A DNA stretch of 64,000 nt from Peristeroidobacter soli (GTDB lineage Bacteria; Pseudomonadota; Gammaproteobacteria; Steroidobacterales; Steroidobacteraceae). The notes below the pieces were generated by a model. The model was not told where the DNA came from and did no database searches. It saw only the letters and a program-made list of their open reading frames with translations. Location: NCBI RefSeq assembly GCF_004138485.1, contig NZ_RYEV01000003.1, positions 806,001-870,000 on the forward strand. The letters are read 5' to 3'. The position numbers and the translations under genes are program-made. Shown here piece after piece: positions 58,699 to 64,000 of this stretch (position 1 is the first letter of the stretch; the number at the start of each line of letters is the position of its first letter).

Positions 58699-59109
58699 AT
58701 GAGCTACATCCAAACATCCACTTTCCTGCGTCGTGTACTGGTGCTGGATGCGGTCGGCTGCGCCGGCCTGGGAGTGCTGTTGGTTGCATTTGGCAACGGG
58801 TTGTCCGGTGTGCTGGGTCTGCCGGTCGAGTTGTTGCAGCAGGCGAGTGTCGTGTTATTGCCCTTTGCTTTGGTGCTGGCGTTGCTGAGCACGCGGGCCC
58901 GGTTGCCGCGAGCGGCGGTGTGGGCGGTGATCGTGGCCAATGCCATCTGGGCGATCGACAGCATCGTGCTGCTGTTCACCGGCTGGGTGCAGCCGAGCTT
59001 GCTGGGGCACCTGTTCGTAGCCGGGCAGGCCGCGTTCGTCGCGGTGGCGGTGGAGCTGGAATATATCGGCCTGCGCAAGTCGCCCGCGGCCACGCCCCTG
59101 CATGCTTGA
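58699..59109 (+). CDS. Hypothetical four-TM membrane protein
   Basis: 136 residues with four hydrophobic segments (LDAVGCAGLGVLLVAFGNGL, ASVVLLPFALVLALLS, AAVWAVIVANAIWAIDSIVLLF, LGHLFVAGQAAFVAVAVEL). The start is the ATG with GAGGAG upstream. It is divergent from the XRE regulator and may be one of its targets. Not recognised further. Confidence 0.7.
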   Translation: MSYIQTSTFLRRVLVLDAVGCAGLGVLLVAFGNGLSGVLGLPVELLQQASVVLLPFALVLALLSTRARLPRAAVWAVIVANAIWAIDSIVLLFTGWVQPSLLGHLFVAGQAAFVAVAVELEYIGLRKSPAATPLHA

Positions 59110-59204
59110 ACCCACGCTGAATGGGCGCGCTGAACGAAAGATGCATCTAACCGGCCCGTGGCTGCGATATGCTTCAAAGGTCGCAGCACGGGTGACGCTT
59201 TCGC

Positions 59205-59906
59205 ATGAAACAACAACGAGTTTTCGCTGCCGCCCTTGCGGCGGTCGTGCTCGCCACGGCCGCCTCGATGCCTGCCGCGCAGGCCGCGCAACCCGGTTTC
59301 TATATCGGCGGCTTCTACGGCCAGAGCGACAAGGACAGCGACATCCAGGATTACCGCACGTACGCCGCCACCCGGATCTACCCGAGTCCGGTGGTCCAGC
59401 TCACCGTGGAACAGCTGACGGACTCGCTGGACACCAAGGATTCGGCGTTTGGCTTCTTCGCCGGCTATCGATTCAACACGCACTTCGCCGTCGAGGGCGG
59501 CTACATGGACCTGGGCAGCGTGAAATATCGGGGCAGGGCTCGCGGCAACATCACGGGCGTTCCCACCGATGCCACGCTCAACTTCGACAGCTCGAGCGCC
59601 GGGCTCAACGTGTCGGCGCTGGGCATCTGGCCGCTGAGCTATCGCTGGGAAGTCTATGGCCGCGCCGGCGCGCTGTTCTCCAGCAACGATTTCAGCATCT
59701 ATTACGACGACGTCGAACAGAGCCCCAGGACCGACCGGTTCTCCGATAACGACGTGGATTTTTTCGCCGGCGTCGGCACCAGCTTCAACTTCCTCGAGAT
59801 CTACGATGTGCGTCTGGAGTACCAGCACATCCTCGACGCGGGCGACAAGAATACGGACGAAGCCAACGCCAACGTGATCACGATCGGCATCACGGTGGTG
59901 TTCTGA
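59205..59906 (+). CDS. OmpA-type eight-stranded beta-barrel outer-membrane protein
   Basis: 233 residues with a signal peptide (RVFAAALAAVVLATAASMPAAQA). The mature part shows repeated strand-turn features (GFYIGGFYGQSD, FGFFAGYRFNTHFAVEGGYMDLG, LNVSALGIWPLSYRWEVYGRAGALF, DVDFFAGVGTSFNF, VITIGITVVF ending in Phe), as in outer-membrane beta-barrel porin/OmpA-like families. The last strand ends in F, a normal C-terminal signal for barrel insertion. Its 3' end overlaps the hutI gene by 17 bp (convergent). Confidence 0.85.
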   Translation: MKQQRVFAAALAAVVLATAASMPAAQAAQPGFYIGGFYGQSDKDSDIQDYRTYAATRIYPSPVVQLTVEQLTDSLDTKDSAFGFFAGYRFNTHFAVEGGYMDLGSVKYRGRARGNITGVPTDATLNFDSSSAGLNVSALGIWPLSYRWEVYGRAGALFSSNDFSIYYDDVEQSPRTDRFSDNDVDFFAGVGTSFNFLEIYDVRLEYQHILDAGDKNTDEANANVITIGITVVF

Positions 59907-61149
59907 CGATCTCGATGGGTCGGTGCACGCCGATCTCCGCGCACAACTGCTCCGGATGACGTAGTCGCCAGATCGCCAGGTCCGCCCGCGATCCCACGGC
60001 AAGCGTGCCTCGATCCTGTGCCAGGCCCAAGGCCTTTGCGGCGTTGATGGTCACGCCCCGCAGCGCTTCTGCCGCCGTCAAACGAAACATCACGCATGCC
60101 ATGTTCATCGCCGTCAGCAAGGATGCGATGGGTGACGTGCCGGGATTGCAGTCCGTCGAGACTGCCATGGGAATATTCAGTTCGCGCAGGCGCTCGATGG
60201 GCGGCGGTTTGGTCTCGCGCAAATAATAAAACGCGCCGGGCAGCAGTCCCGCGACGACGCCGCGCTCGGCCATGCGTTGCAAGGAGCGCTCGCTCGCATG
60301 TTCGAGATGATCGGCTGAGAGCGCGCCGTACTCGGCGGCGATCTCGCCGCCATTCGCGTCGCTCAATTGGTCCGCGTGCAAGCGTGCGGGCAACCCGAGC
60401 TCGCGCGCACGATCGAAGATGCGACGCGTCTGTTCCTGAGTGAACGCGATGCGCTCACAGAAAACATCGACCGCATCGGCGAGCTTCGCCGCGGCGACGG
60501 CCGGGAGCATGTCGTCGCACACATGGCGAACGTAGTCTTCCTGACGGCCCGCGAACTCCGGCGGCAAAGCATGCGCGCCGAGAAAGGTCTTGATCACGCT
60601 GAGGCCGGTGATCTCACCGATGCGCTGCGCGACCCGAAGCATCTTCAGCTCGTTGTCCAGATCCAGGCCATAGCCGGATTTGATTTCGAGCGTCGTGACG
60701 CCCTCGGCCGCGAGCGCCAGGGCGCGGGGCAGCGATTGATCGAGCAACTGATCTTCGCTGGCGGCGCGGGTGGCTTGCATCGTCGAGACGATGCCGCCGC
60801 CGGCGCGGGCAATCTCTTCATACGTGGCGCCCTGCAATCGGGCGGCGAACTCGTTGCTACGATCGCCGCCGTAAACCAGATGGGTGTGGCACTCGATCAG
60901 CCCGGGCGTGATCCACAGGCCGTCGGCCAGGGTGACGCTGGCGGCCGACCATTGCAGGGTGTCGAGTTGCTGGCGGGTGCCGATCCAGGCGATGCGGCCC
61001 TGCTTGATGGCGAGCGCGGCGTTTCGCACTTCGCCCAGCTCGTGCGGGCCGTGTCGGTCGTTGTATGCAGGCGCGCCCGGCATCGTGGCCAGGTTTGCAC
61101 CCAACCACACCCGATCCCAGGCCGATGGACTCGCGGTCGACGCTTTCAT
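59890..61149 (-). CDS. hutI: Imidazolonepropionase
   Basis: 419 residues; converts 4-imidazolone-5-propionate to N-formimino-L-glutamate in histidine degradation. The amidohydrolase metal motif is seen as ECHTHLVYGGDR, then EIKSGYGLDL, HADQLSDANGGEIAAEYGALSADHLEH and STDCNPGTSP. The N-terminus is slightly long; GTG 61110 is a possible shorter start. It is divergent from hutF, only 26 bases apart, and convergent with the outer-membrane protein gene. Confidence 0.96.
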   Translation of the reverse strand: MKASTASPSAWDRVWLGANLATMPGAPAYNDRHGPHELGEVRNAALAIKQGRIAWIGTRQQLDTLQWSAASVTLADGLWITPGLIECHTHLVYGGDRSNEFAARLQGATYEEIARAGGGIVSTMQATRAASEDQLLDQSLPRALALAAEGVTTLEIKSGYGLDLDNELKMLRVAQRIGEITGLSVIKTFLGAHALPPEFAGRQEDYVRHVCDDMLPAVAAAKLADAVDVFCERIAFTQEQTRRIFDRARELGLPARLHADQLSDANGGEIAAEYGALSADHLEHASERSLQRMAERGVVAGLLPGAFYYLRETKPPPIERLRELNIPMAVSTDCNPGTSPIASLLTAMNMACVMFRLTAAEALRGVTINAAKALGLAQDRGTLAVGSRADLAIWRLRHPEQLCAEIGVHRPIEIVRTPP

Positions 61150-61163
61150 GCCCTGCGAAGTCT

Positions 61164-61169
61164 TATACT
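61164..61169 (+). promoter_or_regulatory. hutF: Possible -10 box for a near-leaderless hutF transcript
   Basis: TATACT ends 6 bases before the hutF ATG and no Shine-Dalgarno sequence precedes that ATG. A transcript from this box would begin at or next to the start codon. No good -35 element is seen at the right distance, so this is a suggestion only. Confidence 0.25.
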
Positions 61170-61175
61170 CCTCGC

Positions 61176-62564
61176 ATGTCCATGCAATCCCGCTATCGCT
61201 TCACCTGTGCGTGGCTGCCCGACGGTTGGCATCGCAATGTGGTGATCTCGGTCGACCCCGGCGGGGATATCGTCGATGTCGCCGCGGACGACACCGTCAC
61301 GGCCGCCAGAATGATCAACGGCGCGGCGATCGCCGGCATGCCCAATATCCACAGTCACGCGTTTCAGCGCGCGATGGCCGGTCTGGTCGAGCAGCGCGGC
61401 GGCGAGGGCGACAGTTTCTGGACCTGGCGCGAGACCATGTACGACGTGGCCAGCCGCATTTCGCCGGAGTGTCTCAATGGCGTGGCGGCGCAGTTGTATG
61501 CAGACATGGTCAAGGCCGGTTACACCTCGGTGTGCGAGTTCCACTACCTGCACAGTCACGGCGAGGCGTCGAACCGTTCGCCCGAGCAGCGGCTGGCCAT
61601 GAGTCAGGCGTTGATGGACGCGGCCACCACGGCTGGCATCGGGCTCACGCTGTTGCCGACGCTGTATCAAACATCCGACTTTGGTGGGGCACCGCCGAGC
61701 GAACGGCAGCGGCAGTTCTCCATGCAGACGCGCGAGTACCTGGATCTGCTCGACGCGCTCCGACAATCGTCGCAACGTTCGCCGCAGCTCGAAGTGGGCA
61801 TGGCGTTGCACAGTCTACGCGCCGTGCCGCCCGAGTCGCTGCGAATGGTGCTCGACTCGCAGCGGGACGGGCAGCCGATTCACATCCACATCGCCGAGCA
61901 GGAACGCGAAGTGCAGGCGTGCCTGGAGCGCACCGGCAAACGGCCCGTCGAATGGTTGCTCGAGAATGCGCCGGTCGATCGCCATTGGTGCTTGATCCAC
62001 GCGACGCATGCCACGGCTGAAGAGCTGCAAGGTGTCGCGAAGGCGGGCGCGGTGATCGGGTTGTGTCCCACCACCGAAGCAAACCTCGGCGACGGTATCT
62101 TCCCGATGGAAACATTGCTGGCGGCGGGCGGGGCGTTCGCCATCGGCTCGGACAGTCACATTTCGTTGTCGCCCATCGAGGAGTTGCGCTGGCTCGAATA
62201 TCAGGCGCGGCTGGCCCGTCGCCAGCGTGGCGTGCTCACCGACGGCACGCTGTCCGGTGGCTCGCTGTTGTGGCAGAAGGCATGCATGGCCGGTGCGCGT
62301 GTTTCGGGCCGGCCGATCGGCGAGCTCGCGGCCGGCAGGCGGGCTGACGTTGTGGTGTTGGATATCAACTCGCCGTTGTTCGCGGCACGCAGCGACAGTT
62401 CGATCATCGATACGTTTGTTTTCTCCGGCACCAGCGAATCGGTGCGGGACGTCATGGTGGGCGGACGCTGGCTGGTTCAGGACCGCCGCCATTTCGCCGA
62501 GACGGCGGTATCCGCCGGCTACAGGCGCGCCCTGCAAAAGATGTTCAAGAAGGATCGAGTGTGA
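61176..62564 (+). CDS. hutF: Formimidoylglutamate deiminase
   Basis: A 462-residue amidohydrolase that deiminates N-formimino-L-glutamate to N-formyl-L-glutamate. Motifs: MPNIHSHAFQRAMAGL with the metal HxH pair, HIHIAEQEREV, CLIHATHATAEEL, and GSDSHISLSPIEELRWLE. Start ATG 61176 (a second ATG is 6 bases on); neither has a Shine-Dalgarno. The presence of HutF with HutG indicates the five-step pathway ending in N-formylglutamate. It overlaps hutG by 4 bp. Confidence 0.95.
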   Translation: MSMQSRYRFTCAWLPDGWHRNVVISVDPGGDIVDVAADDTVTAARMINGAAIAGMPNIHSHAFQRAMAGLVEQRGGEGDSFWTWRETMYDVASRISPECLNGVAAQLYADMVKAGYTSVCEFHYLHSHGEASNRSPEQRLAMSQALMDAATTAGIGLTLLPTLYQTSDFGGAPPSERQRQFSMQTREYLDLLDALRQSSQRSPQLEVGMALHSLRAVPPESLRMVLDSQRDGQPIHIHIAEQEREVQACLERTGKRPVEWLLENAPVDRHWCLIHATHATAEELQGVAKAGAVIGLCPTTEANLGDGIFPMETLLAAGGAFAIGSDSHISLSPIEELRWLEYQARLARRQRGVLTDGTLSGGSLLWQKACMAGARVSGRPIGELAAGRRADVVVLDINSPLFAARSDSSIIDTFVFSGTSESVRDVMVGGRWLVQDRRHFAETAVSAGYRRALQKMFKKDRV

Positions 62565-63355
62565 CCATGAATGTTTATGACTTTCACCAGGGCTCGGTGC
62601 CGCTGCTGATCAGCATTCCGCATGCGGGCACCCATGTGCCGGAAGCGATCGCGCAACGCTTCACGCTGGCGGGCGGTCACCTGGCCGATACCGATTGGCA
62701 CGTTCATCATCTTTATGACTTCGCGCGCGATCTGGGCGCGTCGATCCTGAAGGCGAACTACTCGCGCTACGTCGTGGACCTGAATCGCTCGCCGGATTCG
62801 TCGTCGCTGTACGTCGGCAAGCCAACCTCGCCGGTGTGCCCGCTGCTGACGTTCAATGACGAGCCCATTTACGCGCCGGGTCGCGAGGTCACCGCAACCG
62901 AAATCGATGCGCGGGTCGAGCAATACTGGCAGCCGTATCATCGGCGCCTGATCGAGGAGTTGCAGGTCATCCGTCAGCGCCATGGTCATGCGTTGCTTTG
63001 GGATGCGCATTCGATTGCGAGCGAAGTGCCCTCGTTGTTCATCGGTGTGTTGCCCGAATTCAACTTCGGCACGCGTGACGATGCGAGCTGTCCGCGCGCG
63101 GTCGCGGATCAGCTGCTCGATCTGGTGACAGCCGATGGCAAGTTCGGCGCCGTGCTGAACGGCCGCTTCAAGGGCGGTTACATCACGATGAAGTATGGTC
63201 GGCCGCAGGAAGGCGTGTATGCCGTGCAGCTGGAGCTGTCCCGACGCGTATACATGGATGAGGCTGCCGGTACCGGCTGGAATCCCGAGCGGGCGACATC
63301 AGCGCAGACCCTGATTTCCCAGCTGCTGACGCGCTTTCTGAAGGCGCGCGCCTAA
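62561..63355 (+). CDS. hutG: N-formylglutamate deformylase
   Basis: 264 residues; releases formate and L-glutamate from N-formylglutamate, the last step of the HutF route. The family start DFHQGSVPLLISIPHAGTH is followed by DTDWHVHHLYDF, YVVDLNRSP and DAHSI blocks, and C-terminal GRPQEGVYAVQLELSRRVYMDE. The GTG start overlaps the hutF stop (GTGA) and an ATG two codons on is possible. It is convergent with a response regulator, with stops overlapping by 4 bp. Confidence 0.95.
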   Translation: MTMNVYDFHQGSVPLLISIPHAGTHVPEAIAQRFTLAGGHLADTDWHVHHLYDFARDLGASILKANYSRYVVDLNRSPDSSSLYVGKPTSPVCPLLTFNDEPIYAPGREVTATEIDARVEQYWQPYHRRLIEELQVIRQRHGHALLWDAHSIASEVPSLFIGVLPEFNFGTRDDASCPRAVADQLLDLVTADGKFGAVLNGRFKGGYITMKYGRPQEGVYAVQLELSRRVYMDEAAGTGWNPERATSAQTLISQLLTRFLKARA

Positions 63356-63735
63356 CAAGCGTTCGATTCGACGGCGATGGCCGAGGCCTGCACGGCCGCG
63401 ATGACCTCGGCGGGCAGGAAGGGCTTGCCGATGAAACCCAGCGGCCGCAGCCCGGCGACCTTTTTACGCACCTCGTCGTCGATGTTTGCACTGATGAACA
63501 AACATCGAATGCCGTGCTCTTCATACAACTGATGCGCGACGTCGATGCCGCTCTCGCCGTGCGCCAGCCGAAGATCCATGATGGCGATGTTGGGAGGCTG
63601 ACGCGCAGCCGCGGCCATCGCGCTGGGGCCGTCGTGCGCGACCTCGCTGACCCGGTGCCCCGCCTCTTCCACCAGGTCCTGCAGGTGAATGGCGATCAGC
63701 ACCTGATCTTCGACGATCAGGACTTCGAGTCCCAT
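63352..63735 (-). CDS. Single-domain response regulator
   Basis: A 127-residue CheY-like receiver with no output domain. The acidic pocket VEDQ (near residue 9), the phospho-acceptor Asp in IAIMDLRLAHGESG (~54), the Ser in LFISANID and the Lys in GFIGKPFLP are all present. Its start lies within the 3' end of the histidine kinase gene (19 bp overlap), so the two are coupled and form a signalling pair. The output is unknown. Confidence 0.9.
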   Translation of the reverse strand: MGLEVLIVEDQVLIAIHLQDLVEEAGHRVSEVAHDGPSAMAAAARQPPNIAIMDLRLAHGESGIDVAHQLYEEHGIRCLFISANIDDEVRKKVAGLRPLGFIGKPFLPAEVIAAVQASAIAVESNAC

Positions 63736-64000
63736 GTCGCTGCGGGCTGCTGTGGGAGTGGGAATGTGATGTGAGCGGCGTAGCCGTCGGTGTGCTCGAC
63801 GCTGAGTTGTCCGCTCAGTTGCCGCACCAGCATGCTGATGAGGCGGGTTCCCAATCCGGTGGAGGGCTTCGCGGCGCTGGCCGGGTCGCCGGCGACCAGG
63901 CCCGGGCCGTTGTCGGCGATGGTGAGTCGTGCCTGGCCGGGCTCGATCCGGCGCAGACTGACCTTGATGATGGCGGAGCGGTCGTTCGGTCGACCATGCT
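63717..64000 (-). CDS. Histidine kinase, C-terminal part (cut by window end)
   Basis: About 94 C-terminal codons are present, with the 5' end beyond the window. The ATP-binding domain shows the G1 box IADNGPGLV and the G2-type STGLGTRLISMLVRQLSGQL followed by EHTDGYAAHITFPL. The pattern is like that of HWE/HisKA_2 kinases. Its end overlaps the response regulator start. The sensing domain is not visible. Confidence 0.85.
   Translation of the reverse strand, partial: HGRPNDRSAIIKVSLRRIEPGQARLTIADNGPGLVAGDPASAAKPSTGLGTRLISMLVRQLSGQLSVEHTDGYAAHITFPLPQQPAATWDSKS

Overview
This window is GC-rich, densely coded bacterial chromosome, most likely from a gammaproteobacterium near the Xanthomonadales/Nevskiales/Steroidobacter group. 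That placement is inferred from the dcw gene order, an LPS pathway gene (lpxC), zapD/yacG, many TonB/FecI-FecR and S9-peptidase genes, and the DUF3649-PepSY-DUF3325 operon. No rRNA, tRNA, CRISPR array, phage or intact insertion sequence was found.

Layout. (1) 1-11.4 kb is a core cell-envelope block: murC (3' end)-murB-ddl-ftsQ-ftsA-ftsZ-lpxC, then DUF721/dciA (reverse), an M23 endopeptidase and secA. A strong candidate c-di-GMP-I (GEMM-I) riboswitch lies in the leader of the M23 gene. (2) 11.5-15.7 kb is accessory: an exported hypothetical protein, a ParE-type toxin-antitoxin pair, a fatty-acid-hydroxylase-type enzyme, an NTF2-like protein, an orphan Tdi1/DUF1851 protein, a methyltransferase and a short katG relic. 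(3) mutT is followed at 16.2-27.4 kb by a FecI-FecR / STN-TonB receptor / gamma-glutamyltransferase / DPP-IV / prolyl oligopeptidase locus that reads as a peptide capture and degradation system. (4) 27.4-36.6 kb holds yacG-zapD, an outer-membrane DUF481 protein, dsbA, an FKBP isomerase, a Dcp-like peptidase, a HAD phosphatase, a DUF411 protein, exonuclease III and a Tat-lipoprotein dioxygenase-like protein. (5) 36.7-40 kb has fpr and an iron-uptake operon whose TonB receptor survives only as a C-terminal relic. (6) 40.2-51.4 kb is transport-rich: an RND pump with an altered proton-relay motif, three MFS proteins, NamZ and a DOMON-like protein. (7) 51.4-54.7 kb is an ECF sigma factor / Ser-Thr kinase pair of the phosphorylation-controlled type. 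(8) 54.9-59.9 kb has uup, a thioesterase-regulator pair and small membrane or outer-membrane proteins. (9) 59.9-64 kb has the histidine degradation genes hutI, hutF and hutG, then a two-component pair cut by the window end.

The most notable signals are the riboswitch upstream of the M23 peptidase, the sigma factor/kinase pair with Thr-Thr in place of the usual acidic motif, the peptide-utilisation locus, a small family of GTCGAAAG..CTTTCGAC palindromes found at three intergenic sites, the RND proton-relay substitutions, and two gene relics (katG and a siderophore receptor).
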